Assembly: GCA_036389035.1 (NCBI GenBank)
Contig: DASVQQ010000011.1
Span: forward strand, 248,001-312,000
DNA from: Jatrophihabitans sp.
Lineage (GTDB): Bacteria > Actinomycetota > Actinomycetes > Mycobacteriales > Jatrophihabitantaceae
Direction: 5' to 3'
DNA: 64,000 nt
Below the pieces are notes generated by a model. The model saw nothing but the letters and a program-made list of their open reading frames with translations. It did not search any database and was not told the origin of the DNA. Below are positions 5,574 to 14,119 of the stretch, piece after piece; position 1 is the first letter of the stretch; every line of letters starts with the position of its first letter. The position numbers and the translations under genes are program-made.

Positions 5574-8501
5574 TTAGGGCGGCGTGGCCGACGGCTTCGG
5601 CGACGCGGCCCGACCATCCTCGTATGCCTTGAGGAGCCGCTGGACATCTGCCTGCGCCTGGCCGATGGCTGCGAAGTCACCGCTGCGGTAGGCGGCCTGC
5701 AGCCTGGTGATCGCCGTATTCAACTGGGTAAGGATCTGCGCCTGGTTTCCGGTGATCGGCGGGGTGCTCGGCTGGGCCGTGGGCGGCGCGGACGTCGCCG
5801 GCGGTGTCGGGCTGGGAGAGGTGGTGGCGGGCGGGCCGCCGGTGCCCACCCCGCTGCTGTTGATCAGCGAAACGCCGACCGGCCCCCGACTGAGGTTGTC
5901 CAGCGCGCCGGCGAGGTCAGCCGCGTAGCCGATCTTGTCGCCGTAGGCCACCATGACCCGTTGCAGGATCGGGTACCCGGTCGACCCGGAGCCCTGCACG
6001 TACAGCGGCTCCACGTACAGGAACGAGTCTCCGATCGGCAGGGTCAGCAGGTTGCCATGGATCACCTGGGAACCGCCGGAGTCCAGCAGCGAGATGTTCT
6101 GGGAGATAGTGGCGTTGGAGCGGAAGGTGTTGGCGATCTGCTCCGGCCCCTGGATCACCGTGCCGTCGGGCACGTTGAGCACCGTCATCTTGCCGTACGT
6201 CGGGCCCGGATCGCTGTCGACGGAGATGTAGGCCGCCAGGTTCGTGCTGTTGTTGACCTTCATCGGGGTGGTCAGCTGGAACTTGGGCGTGCCGGCCTTG
6301 GTCCCCGGCGCGCTGGCCAGCACGTAGTACGGCGGCTGGGCCACGTCGGAGTCCAGGTACGGGTCGTTCGGGACCGTCCACTTGTCGGCCACGTTGTAGA
6401 AGTCGGTGGCGCTGTCGACGTGGTATTGCTCCAGCAGCTTGCGCTGCACCTCGAACAGGTCCTGCGGGTAGCGGACGTGGGCCAGCACGCTGGCAGGCAT
6501 CGACGCCTTGGACTGGACCAGGTCCGGGAACACCTTCATCCAGCTCTTGAGCACCGGGTCCTCGTCCCACTCGTACAGGGTGACCTTGCCCGAGTACGCG
6601 TCGACCGTGGCCTTCACCGAGTTGCGGATGTAGTTGACCTGGCTGTCGGCCTGCGACGCCGTCCGGTTGGTCGCCGTCAACGAGTCGGTCGTCAGGTCAG
6701 AAAGGCTCTGCCGCTCCGAGTACGGGTAGTTGGCGATAGTGGTGTAGCCGTCGACGAACCACTGCACCCGGCCATCGATCACGGCGGGATAGGGGTCGCC
6801 GTCCACGGTCAGGAACGGCGCGACCTTCTTGACCCGCTCACGGGGGTCGCGGTCGAACATGATCTTGGCGCCCTTGGCGCTGGCGGCGTCGTTGAGCAGG
6901 AAGTTCGTCTCGCGGTACTTCATGCCGAACGCCAGCCGGTTCAGGATGTTGGACAGCGGCACCCCGCCGGTGCCGGTGTAGGTGGTATTGACCTCTGCGC
7001 CGTCGTACTCGCGCGGCGCGCCGGACGCGCCGACGATGGAGTAGTTGGGCAGCAGCTCGCCGTAGTACACCTGCGGCGTGGTCAGGTTCAGCGGCCCCTT
7101 CGGCGGGATCTCGCCCTCGGTGAACTGCTTGGTGTTGGTCACGTCGCTGCTGGCCGCGGCCGCCGCGAACCCGTAGCCGTGGGTGTAGAAGGTGTGCTGG
7201 TTGATCCAGTTGGTCTGGTTACCCGTCAACTTGCTCTGGTCGAGCTCCCGGACGCCGACCACGTAGTCGGCGACCTCGCCGTCGACCTCGTACCGGTCGA
7301 TGTCGAGCTTGGCCGGAAACCCGTACTGGTTACGCAGCTGCTGGAATTTGCTGAACGTCGGAGACACCACGTTCGGGTCCAGGATGCGCAGGTTGGCCAC
7401 CGTCGGGTCAGAGGCGGTGAGCGCGGCATTGTCCGGCCGGTTGGTCACCTGGTAGTCCTGATAGGTCACCTGGCCGCCGTCCTTATCGGTGACGATGTCG
7501 TAGGCCTGCCTGGTGGCTTGGATATTTCGGGTGATGTACGGCGCTTCCTTGTCGCTGGCGTTCGGCTTGACGGTCACCTGCTGCACGATCGCCGGGTAGA
7601 TGCCGTTGATGCCGATCGACAGGATCAGCAGCACCACGAACGAGATGACCGGGATCTGCGCGCTCTTGAGCCACAGGCTGGCCAGCACCGCCAGCGCGAT
7701 CAGCACCGCCACCCAGAACAGGATCATCTTGGCGGGCAGCGAGGCGTTGACGTCGGTGTAGGAGGCGCCGGTGACCTTGCCGCGGCCGGAGAACACCAGG
7801 CCGTAGCGGTCCAGCCAGTAGGCGCAGGCCTTGAGCACGATGAAGAAGAACACCAGCAGGGTGACATGCCGGCGGGCAGCGATCGTGAGCTTCGGCCCCG
7901 GGGTGGCGATGCGGAAGGCGCCGAACAGGTAGTGCACCGCCAGGCTCAGCAGCAGCGAGAACACCACCGCGTTGAAGCCCAGCCCCAGGATCAGCCGGTA
8001 CGCCGGGTAGTCCCAGGCGAAGAAGGAGATGTCGCGGTTGAACTGCGGGTCGGTGACGCCGAAGGACTCACCGTGGCGCCACAGCTGCCAGATCTTCCAA
8101 TTGGCCTGGGCCGAGGTGCCGGAGGCGATGAAGATCAACCCGACCAGCGCGGCGAAGATCAGCCGCTTTTTCGGCTCCAGGGTCACCCGGTAGCGCTCCA
8201 GGTTCTCCTGCTCCTGCGAGATCGGCCGGAACGGCGGGCGCATCCGGTAGGCCAGGAACACATTGGCGCCGATGATCACGGCCAGCGCGATGCCCACGGT
8301 CAGGAACAGCACAATCCGGGTCACCAGAATGGTGCTGAACACGTCGCGGAAGCCCACCTCGCCGAACCACAGCCAGTTCGTGTAGACGCGCACCAGCGAG
8401 CCGAGGGCCGACAGCAGCACGAATAACGAGACCAGCACCCCGATCACGATCTTTCCGCGCCGCGACACCCGGATGTTCGGCATATCAGGCCGCATGGCCA
8501 C
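5574..8501 (-). CDS. UPF0182 family membrane protein
   Basis: The 975-residue product has about seven membrane helices in residues 10-310, a large extracytoplasmic domain to about 880, and a Pro/Ser/Thr-rich linker (SPSPTPPATSAPP) before a short helical C-terminal segment. It matches the UPF0182 (COG1615) family, related to Rv3193c. I chose the GTG at 8501 because GAGGAGAA lies seven bases before it; an ATG two codons later is possible. Function is unknown in the family. It is divergent from the PPA1309-like gene and close to the PDZ protease, a pairing conserved in actinobacteria. Confidence 0.9.
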   Translation of the reverse strand: MAMRPDMPNIRVSRRGKIVIGVLVSLFVLLSALGSLVRVYTNWLWFGEVGFRDVFSTILVTRIVLFLTVGIALAVIIGANVFLAYRMRPPFRPISQEQENLERYRVTLEPKKRLIFAALVGLIFIASGTSAQANWKIWQLWRHGESFGVTDPQFNRDISFFAWDYPAYRLILGLGFNAVVFSLLLSLAVHYLFGAFRIATPGPKLTIAARRHVTLLVFFFIVLKACAYWLDRYGLVFSGRGKVTGASYTDVNASLPAKMILFWVAVLIALAVLASLWLKSAQIPVISFVVLLILSIGINGIYPAIVQQVTVKPNASDKEAPYITRNIQATRQAYDIVTDKDGGQVTYQDYQVTNRPDNAALTASDPTVANLRILDPNVVSPTFSKFQQLRNQYGFPAKLDIDRYEVDGEVADYVVGVRELDQSKLTGNQTNWINQHTFYTHGYGFAAAAASSDVTNTKQFTEGEIPPKGPLNLTTPQVYYGELLPNYSIVGASGAPREYDGAEVNTTYTGTGGVPLSNILNRLAFGMKYRETNFLLNDAASAKGAKIMFDRDPRERVKKVAPFLTVDGDPYPAVIDGRVQWFVDGYTTIANYPYSERQSLSDLTTDSLTATNRTASQADSQVNYIRNSVKATVDAYSGKVTLYEWDEDPVLKSWMKVFPDLVQSKASMPASVLAHVRYPQDLFEVQRKLLEQYHVDSATDFYNVADKWTVPNDPYLDSDVAQPPYYVLASAPGTKAGTPKFQLTTPMKVNNSTNLAAYISVDSDPGPTYGKMTVLNVPDGTVIQGPEQIANTFRSNATISQNISLLDSGGSQVIHGNLLTLPIGDSFLYVEPLYVQGSGSTGYPILQRVMVAYGDKIGYAADLAGALDNLSRGPVGVSLINSSGVGTGGPPATTSPSPTPPATSAPPTAQPSTPPITGNQAQILTQLNTAITRLQAAYRSGDFAAIGQAQADVQRLLKAYEDGRAASPKPSATPP

Positions 8502-8626
8502 GAGGTTCTCCTCACCTGGCGGTCCAGTCGCCCGGTTCCCGCGGCGGGTCCGGAACGCTCTCATTGTTCTTCAGCAGCAACGTACCGAGTCGGATGCGGG
8601 TTCCGCCCGGATGGCACGATCTAGCC

Positions 8627-9202
8627 ATGCCCGATGACCAGTCTTCAGCCGGCTCCGCCTCCGAGCCCGAGCAACTTCTGCTCGAAGCCGTCGCGGCCGA
8701 GATCGAAGCCTACGTCGGCCTGGCCGGATGGGACCTGGCGCCCGCGTTATTCGCCCTAGTGCCGACCAGGATGCTGGCCGCCGACCCCGCCGCCGCGGCC
8801 GCGCTGGGCAGCGCCGCGGGGGTGGACCCGTCGGAGATCTCCCCGGACGCGATCACTCCGGTGGCCCAGGAGGAGCTGCCCGACGGGCCGCTGGACGAGG
8901 CGCTCGCCCAGATCGGCTGGCCGCCCGAGGTGCTCGGCTGCGCGCTCAGCCAGGAGATCGTCCTGCTGCCACCGTCGGCCGAGCCCGATCTGGACGACCT
9001 GACGGCCGAGTCGGCGGCCGCCACCGCCCTGGAGCACCCGGATCGCCGGGAAGCCAGGCTGGTGGTGGCGGTGCTGCGCGGCGGCCGGTCGGCGAGCCTG
9101 CTGCGGCTGCGGGGCACCGCCGAGACCGGCGATGAGTTGCTGACCGGGCCGGAGCTGGCCCCTAACCTGGTCGCCGCGCTGAGCGCCACCCTGGCCGACT
9201 GA
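8627..9202 (+). CDS. PPA1309-like conserved actinobacterial protein
   Basis: This soluble acidic protein of 191 residues begins MPDDQSSAGS at 8627; earlier in-frame codons are in the promoter region shared with the UPF0182 gene. The body contains LLLEAVAAEIEAYVGLAGW, LFALVPT and a C-terminal region ending in LVAALSATLAD, which fits the family found beside the YlbL-type protease in many actinobacteria. No catalytic motif is visible and its role is unknown. Many Glu/Asp and Ala residues make composition alone an unsafe guide, so conserved context is the main support. Confidence 0.75.
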   Translation: MPDDQSSAGSASEPEQLLLEAVAAEIEAYVGLAGWDLAPALFALVPTRMLAADPAAAAALGSAAGVDPSEISPDAITPVAQEELPDGPLDEALAQIGWPPEVLGCALSQEIVLLPPSAEPDLDDLTAESAAATALEHPDRREARLVVAVLRGGRSASLLRLRGTAETGDELLTGPELAPNLVAALSATLAD

Positions 9203-9266
9203 GCTGATCGTCTTCGGCGTTGGCAGCCACCTGGCCGGCTGAGCCGACCGTTTAAGGGTTGACCGG

Positions 9267-10301
9267 CTAGCAGCGCGCTACCGGGCCGCCGCTGGCGTGG
9301 GCCTTCAGGTTGTCGATCGCCTCGTCCAGAGTCGCCACCCTGATGACGTCGAGCCCGGACGGGATATTGCCGGTGACGTCGGCGCAGTTGTTCGCCGGCG
9401 CCAGGAACACCGTGGCTCCGGCCCGCTTGGCGGCGATCATCTTCAGCGCGATGCCGCCGATCGGGCCCACCTTGCCCGACGAGTCGATGGTGCCGGTGCC
9501 GGCGATGAACCGGCCCCGGGTCAGGTCGTCAGTGCTGATCTTGTCGATGATGCCGAGCGCGAACATCAGCCCGGCCGACGGGCCACCGATGCCGGTCAGG
9601 CTCAGCGTCACCTGGAAGGGCGGCAGGCAGCCCTGGACGATGGTGATGCCGATCCGCGGCGTGCTGCTCTCGGCTGCCGGCGGCTGCAGCAGCAGCGTCA
9701 CCTGGACCTGCTTGCCGGCCCGCCGGATCACCGCCGGCACCCGGTCACCGGCGCGGTGGGAGTCCAGGATCTTGCGCAGCGCCGCGTCATCGGTGACCGA
9801 GGTTCCGTCCACCGACACGAAATGGTCCCCGGCCTTGAGCGCCGTCGCGTTCGGCGAATCCTTCGACACCGAGTTCACCCCCAGGCCCTCCGGATACCCC
9901 AGCTCGCAGGCGGCCGCCTCGACGGCGTTCTGCTGGGACACCAGGAAGTCCTGGGAGTTCTGCTCGTTCTGCTCCTCCTGCGAGGTTCCCGGCGGGTACA
10001 GGCTGTCGTGCGGCACGACAACCTCATCTCGCCGCAACCAGCCACGGACCGCGCCCAGGACCGTGGTCTTCTGGGTGTCGGCTGACACCGTCGTGAGGTT
10101 CAGGTGGCCCGACGTCGGGGTAACCGGGTGCCCGCTGATGGCGATGATGTCCTTGCCGTCGTCCTTGCCCAGGGTGTTGAAGGTCGGCCCGGGGCTCTCG
10201 ACCAGGTAAGGCACCTGCAGCCCGAAGCTGAGGATGCCCAGCACAAGGCACAGGACAGCGCCGACGATGAGCGTGCGTAACTGACGGGACATTGCGATCA
10301 C
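9267..10301 (-). CDS. PDZ and Lon-like (S16) secreted serine protease, YlbL type
   Basis: The 344 residues comprise one N-terminal membrane helix (about 8-28), a PDZ domain near 150-215 (LGVNSVSKDSPNA, GDHFVSVDGTSV) and a Lon-type proteolytic domain at about 225-335. The catalytic serine sits in GGPSAGLMFALGI and the lysine in GGIALKMIAAKRAG. The enzyme should face the outside of the membrane. Mycobacterial Rv3194c has the same architecture and neighbours. Start and length agree with the family. It is convergent with the PPA1309-like gene. Confidence 0.92.
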   Translation of the reverse strand: MIAMSRQLRTLIVGAVLCLVLGILSFGLQVPYLVESPGPTFNTLGKDDGKDIIAISGHPVTPTSGHLNLTTVSADTQKTTVLGAVRGWLRRDEVVVPHDSLYPPGTSQEEQNEQNSQDFLVSQQNAVEAAACELGYPEGLGVNSVSKDSPNATALKAGDHFVSVDGTSVTDDAALRKILDSHRAGDRVPAVIRRAGKQVQVTLLLQPPAAESSTPRIGITIVQGCLPPFQVTLSLTGIGGPSAGLMFALGIIDKISTDDLTRGRFIAGTGTIDSSGKVGPIGGIALKMIAAKRAGATVFLAPANNCADVTGNIPSGLDVIRVATLDEAIDNLKAHASGGPVARC

Positions 10302-10337
10302 AGTAGCCGCCGGATGCCGGCTAGGGCTGTCGCTACG

Positions 10338-10559
10338 TCAGTCCGCCGGCTGCTCGGCGGCAAGCACCCGCATGGTGACCGGCGGCGGCGCGGCAGCCGA
10401 GGGTTGCTTCGCCAACGCCCGCAGGAGCGCCTGGTGTTCGGACATCGCATCCGTACGGCGAAGCCGTCCACCGGTTTCGGTCGGGGCCCGCCACCAGATC
10501 ACGGCGGCGCCGAGCCCAGTGCTGGCGATCGGAGCCAGCAACCACCACATCCACGCCAT
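10338..10559 (-). CDS. Small single-pass membrane protein
   Basis: A 73-residue product starts MAWMWWLLAPIASTG at the ATG at 10559. Residues 3-23 form one hydrophobic helix ending in WWR, followed by a charged helix (SEHQALLRALAKQ) and a Pro/Ala tail. Similar small WWLLAP-type proteins occur next to the YlbL-type protease in actinobacteria. It is divergent from the DUF2342 gene. Function is unknown, but it may be an accessory of the neighbouring protease. Confidence 0.65.
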   Translation of the reverse strand: MAWMWWLLAPIASTGLGAAVIWWRAPTETGGRLRRTDAMSEHQALLRALAKQPSAAAPPPVTMRVLAAEQPAD

Positions 10560-10716
10560 GGGTGCACGTTAGGCGTTTCGGCCACCACTGGTGCGGACGC
10601 GCGCCGAGCCTCGCCGCCGGCTGGGCGGAACTCGCGTTCGCTCACGGCGTTCGCTCACGGCGCAGTCAGGTGGGCACCGCCGCTGCGAGCCGCTCGTTGC
10701 AGATACCGTGGCTGGT

Positions 10717-12213
10717 ATGAGCAACTTCGGATTCGGATTCGGGCAGTTCGGGCAGGACGAGCCAGGCCGGGATCCAGATGACCTGGCGAGCAAGATCCCG
10801 CTCTTCGCCGAGTTGCAACGGCTGCTGTCCAGCTCTGGCGGGCCGGTGAACTGGGACCTGGCCAGGCAGTTGGCGATCTCGAGCCTGGCGGGCCAGCACC
10901 GCAAGATGAGCCCCGCCGACCACGCCGCCGTCGCCGACGCGCTGCGGCTGGCCGACATCTGGTTGGACGGGGCCACCGACCTGCCCTCGGGCATCACCAC
11001 CACCCAAGCGTGGAGCCAGGTCGACTGGGTGGAGAAGACCATCGGTACCTGGGCGGCGCTGTGTGACCCGGTCGCCAGCCGGGTGGTGACGGCGATGTCG
11101 AGCGCGATCCCTCCCGAGGTGGCCGCCCAGGCCGGGCCGATGGCGCCGATGATGGCCCAGCTCGGCGGCATGATGTTCGGCGCCCAGCTGGGCCAGGGCA
11201 TCGCGGCGCTGGCTGATGAGGTCGTCTCGTCCACCGAGGTGGGCCTGCCGCTGGGCCCCGCCGGAACCGGTGCGCTGGTGGTGGCCAACCTCGACGCGCT
11301 GGCAGCGGGTCTGCAACGTCCGGTCGCCGATGTCAGGCTCTTCATGGCTCTGCGAGAAGCGGCGCACCAGCGGCTGTTCAGCCATGTGCCGTGGCTGCGC
11401 CAGCAGCTGATCGAAGCCGTGGACGCCTACGGTCGCGGCATCTCCATCGACCCGGAGGCGATCTCGGCCGCGCTCAACGACATCGACCCGACCAATCCCG
11501 AATCGATGCAGAACGCGCTGACCGGTGGGCTGTTCCAACCGCAGAACACCGACGCCCAGAACGCCGCGCTGCGCCGGCTGGAGACGCTGCTGGCCCTGAT
11601 CGAAGGCTGGGTCGACGCGGTCGTCAGCCAAGCCGCCGGCGAGCGGATGCCCGGCGGGCAGGCGCTGACCGAGGCGATGCGGCGACGGCGCGCCTCTGGC
11701 GGACCGGCCGAGCAGACCTTCGCGACCCTGGTCGGCCTGGAGCTTCGCCCACGGCGGTTGCGTGATGCCGCCACGCTATGGGCGGCGATGTACCAGCTGC
11801 ACGGGACCACGGCCAGGGACGGCCTGTGGAATCACCCGGACCTGCTTCCCCGCGCCGAGGACCTCGATGACCCGATGGCCTTCGCGGCTGAGCACGGCGC
11901 TGCTCACGACCTGCAGATGCCCGAGCTTGACGATCCCGAACTCGCCAGCTTCAAGCCGGCCGCCGAACCGGCTGAGGTCGAGCCGACCGAAGTCGAGCAG
12001 GGTCAAGTCGAGCAGGCCGAGGACCTGACCGGCGCGACGCCGGCGACCGAGGCCGAGCCGCCTGGCCAGGAAGAGGGCAAGGCAGAGTCACCAGCCGGCC
12101 CGGATGCCGGCGTGGAGGAATCCGGCACAGCAAAGCGGCCCGGCAGTTCGGAAGGGCCGGCTGGTCCACAGTCGAGCTCGGGCGAGTCACAGTCGGACAA
12201 CCCGGGTAGCTGA
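10717..12213 (+). CDS. DUF2342 (zincin_2) protein, putative metalloprotease-like
   Basis: The protein is 498 residues from the ATG at 10717, which sits seven bases after a TACCGT -10-like element. It opens with a phenylalanine-rich stretch (MSNFGFGFGQFGQDEPG), then the conserved GPVNWDLARQLA, TKTIG-like and LREAAHQRLFSHVPWLRQQ segments of the family. The family is called zincin_2, but the helix here reads AHQRL, not HExxH, so metalloprotease activity is not proven. From about residue 405 the sequence is acidic and repetitive and overlaps the convergent YgjP-type gene by 211 bases. It corresponds to Rv3195. Confidence 0.88.
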   Translation: MSNFGFGFGQFGQDEPGRDPDDLASKIPLFAELQRLLSSSGGPVNWDLARQLAISSLAGQHRKMSPADHAAVADALRLADIWLDGATDLPSGITTTQAWSQVDWVEKTIGTWAALCDPVASRVVTAMSSAIPPEVAAQAGPMAPMMAQLGGMMFGAQLGQGIAALADEVVSSTEVGLPLGPAGTGALVVANLDALAAGLQRPVADVRLFMALREAAHQRLFSHVPWLRQQLIEAVDAYGRGISIDPEAISAALNDIDPTNPESMQNALTGGLFQPQNTDAQNAALRRLETLLALIEGWVDAVVSQAAGERMPGGQALTEAMRRRRASGGPAEQTFATLVGLELRPRRLRDAATLWAAMYQLHGTTARDGLWNHPDLLPRAEDLDDPMAFAAEHGAAHDLQMPELDDPELASFKPAAEPAEVEPTEVEQGQVEQAEDLTGATPATEAEPPGQEEGKAESPAGPDAGVEESGTAKRPGSSEGPAGPQSSSGESQSDNPGS

Positions 12214-12725
12214 GCCGCCACGGCCACGCCCTCCAGGAAGCCCCGGGCGCGTTCGGTGCGCGGATAGCGCTCTGCCCAGGCCCAGAAGGCCCGGTCGTGC
12301 CCCGGCTCGAGCAGGTGGCTCAGCTCATGCATCAGGACGTAGTCGATCACCCAGGACGGCATCGACTGCAGCCGGTGGGAGAGCCTGATGGTGCGGTCGG
12401 TGATGGTGCACGAACCCCAGCGATGGTGCATGTTGCGCACCCAACGGACGCTGACCGGCTGAGCCCGCCCGTCCAGGTAGGCCCTGGACAGCTGGCGGGC
12501 GCGGCTGAGCAACTGCTCGTCGCCGGCGCGCGGTCCCGTGGTGGCCACCTTGGCCTCCCGACGGGTGACCCGGTCCACCATCTCGGTGATCAGGCGCTGT
12601 TCTTCGGCCTTGCTGGTGCGAGCCGGCATCAAGATGATGATCTTGTCGCCCTCACGATAGGCAGACACGGTGCGGCGCCGTCGCGCGCTTCGCCGCACTT
12701 CGATCGGCTGGGGTGCATCAACCAT
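12003..12725 (-). CDS. YgjP/DUF45-type zinc metallopeptidase
   Basis: The 240-residue protein has the YgjP-like core: EVRRSARRRRTVSAY at the start, WGSCTITDRTIRLS, and the zinc site HELSHLLEPGHDRAFW, in which His-Glu-x-x-His and the later His bind metal. The ATG at 12725 starts MVDAPQPIEV. The last 70 residues are Ser/Pro/Gly-rich, low in complexity and antisense to the tail of the DUF2342 gene, so one of the two tails may be a passenger frame. No substrate is known. Related genes sit in the same place in many actinobacteria. Confidence 0.85.
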   Translation of the reverse strand: MVDAPQPIEVRRSARRRRTVSAYREGDKIIILMPARTSKAEEQRLITEMVDRVTRREAKVATTGPRAGDEQLLSRARQLSRAYLDGRAQPVSVRWVRNMHHRWGSCTITDRTIRLSHRLQSMPSWVIDYVLMHELSHLLEPGHDRAFWAWAERYPRTERARGFLEGVAVAAQLPGLSDCDSPELDCGPAGPSELPGRFAVPDSSTPASGPAGDSALPSSWPGGSASVAGVAPVRSSACST

Positions 12726-12773
12726 GGGGTCACCCTAGGCCGCGTCAACGACAAGAATCGCTGGCGGCGAGCC

Positions 12774-12971
12774 GATTGTGGAGAAAGAGATAGCTGATTG
12801 TGGAGAACGTCAGCCTCCGCGTCCCGGCTGCGCTCCGGGCCCTCTGTCGAGGACTGCGTCCGTTATCCACAACTTGTCAACGGAAAGTTCGGCGCGTCGT
12901 CCAGAGGTTATCCACACCCCGCTCCACAAGTGTGGACATGTGGTTGAGGGTTGCCCGGGTGCCTGTGGACG
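12774..12971. promoter_or_regulatory. Cluster of DnaA-box-like sequences between divergent genes
   Basis: Two perfect TTATCCACA sequences lie at 12863-12871 and 12908-12916. A minus-strand ATGTCCACA is at 12931-12939, facing TCCACA at 12923-12928, and another box-like CTGTGGACG starts at 12963. Two copies of GATTGTGGAGAA (12774 and 12796) sit exactly 22 bases apart. The cluster lies in front of the ThiF-like gene. It could bind DnaA as a titration or regulatory site; no origin gene is nearby. Confidence 0.5.
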
Positions 12972-13012
12972 GACTGGCGGCCCCGTCGGCCAGGTGTGCC
13001 AACGTCCTCGCC

Positions 13013-14119
13013 ATGACACCGCAGCACCCTCGGCCCGACCCGGGCCCGACCTCAGGCGACAGCTCCACGTCTCAGCCCAGCCGGCGACTCAACCGGGCGA
13101 CGATCGTGCTGTGGCGGTCGCGGCGGGTGGTGCAACTCGAGCTGGGCACGCGGCGAATCGTCGTGGAGGACGTCGATCCCGAACAGCTTTCCGCGCTGCT
13201 GTGGCGTCCGGCCGGCAGCCGACCCGCCACGCCTTACCGGCATCCGGCCAGCGGTGTGGCTGAACTCACCGCCGTGTTGGACAAGGCCGGTTTCCTGACC
13301 AGCACCGGCTGCCACCCTTCCGGACAGCCGGCCGCGCCGGCTCGGCTGACGGCCGATCTGGGCGCGCTCACGGCCCAGTTCGGGGACGGCGCCCTGGCCG
13401 TGCTGCAGACTCGTCGGGCAGCGGCCGTGGCGGTGCACGGCACCTCCAGGCTGGCGACGTCGGTGGCCGCCACGTTCGCCGCCGCAGGGGTCGGGTGGAT
13501 CCAGTTGGTGCACGGCGGCGAGGTCTCGGCCAGCGACGCCTGCCCGGGCGGCGTGACTCCCGCGGACGAGGGCCGCAGGTTCGCTGTCGCGGCCGACGAG
13601 GCGGTACGCCGGTGCGGTCCTGACGTGGTGACCAGCCCGATTCCGCCTGAGCGCAGCGCCGACCTGGTGGTGCTCACCGACCCCGCGCCGCTGGACAGCT
13701 CACTGCGCTCGGCGTTGCACCAGGAGCAGGTGCCCCACCTGCCGGCCAGCGTGGACGGTCAGCGGGCCGTGGTCGGTCCGCTGGTGCTGCCCGGGCGCAC
13801 CGGCTGCCTGCGGTGCGCCGACCTGCACCGCACCGATCGAGATCCGGCCTGGCCGGCGCTGGCCGTGCAACTCGGCGCCCGGCCCCGCCGGCGGATCACC
13901 TCCGACGTCGCGCTGTGCGTGGCGACGGTAGGTGTGGCGGTCGGGCAGGCACTGGCATACCTGGACCGGCAGCGCCCGGCCACCATCGAAGCGAGCCTGG
14001 AATGGCAGCTGCCGGACTGGCGGTTGCGCCGCCGGAGCTGGCCCGCTCACCACGATTGTGACTGCGGCGCGGCGACGGCAAAACCGCCACACCACGGACA
14101 CGGCAGAATAGATCCGTGA
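13013..14119 (+). CDS. ThiF-like protein of the TOMM leader-binding type, orphan
   Basis: I begin at MTPQHPRPDP (13013) because the longer frame runs through the box cluster. The 368 residues have an N-terminal winged-helix-like part (VVQLELGTRRIVVEDVD), a degenerate Rossmann section without a GxGxxG nucleotide loop (AAVAVHGTSRLATSVAATF), and four cysteines for structural zinc: GCLRCADLH near residue 268 and CDC near 350. This matches proteins annotated as TOMM precursor leader-binding or cyclodehydratase-like. No precursor peptide, YcaO enzyme or transporter is present, so it is probably a housekeeping version. It overlaps the ABC1 kinase start by four bases, as next to Rv3197. Confidence 0.75.
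   Translation: MTPQHPRPDPGPTSGDSSTSQPSRRLNRATIVLWRSRRVVQLELGTRRIVVEDVDPEQLSALLWRPAGSRPATPYRHPASGVAELTAVLDKAGFLTSTGCHPSGQPAAPARLTADLGALTAQFGDGALAVLQTRRAAAVAVHGTSRLATSVAATFAAAGVGWIQLVHGGEVSASDACPGGVTPADEGRRFAVAADEAVRRCGPDVVTSPIPPERSADLVVLTDPAPLDSSLRSALHQEQVPHLPASVDGQRAVVGPLVLPGRTGCLRCADLHRTDRDPAWPALAVQLGARPRRRITSDVALCVATVGVAVGQALAYLDRQRPATIEASLEWQLPDWRLRRRSWPAHHDCDCGAATAKPPHHGHGRIDP

Noticed and set aside
5442..8426. 994-codon open frame on the plus strand
   Set aside because: It is antisense to the UPF0182 gene, is extremely rich in Arg, Val, Gly and His, and has no domain; it is a high-GC shadow frame.
12774..12971. Chromosomal replication origin
   Set aside because: dnaA, dnaN, gyrB and rpmH are absent, and the cluster is small with no AT-rich unwinding region.
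13013..14119. Azoline/thiopeptide biosynthetic cluster
   Set aside because: No YcaO, dehydrogenase, transporter or precursor peptide is nearby, and the neighbours are housekeeping genes.
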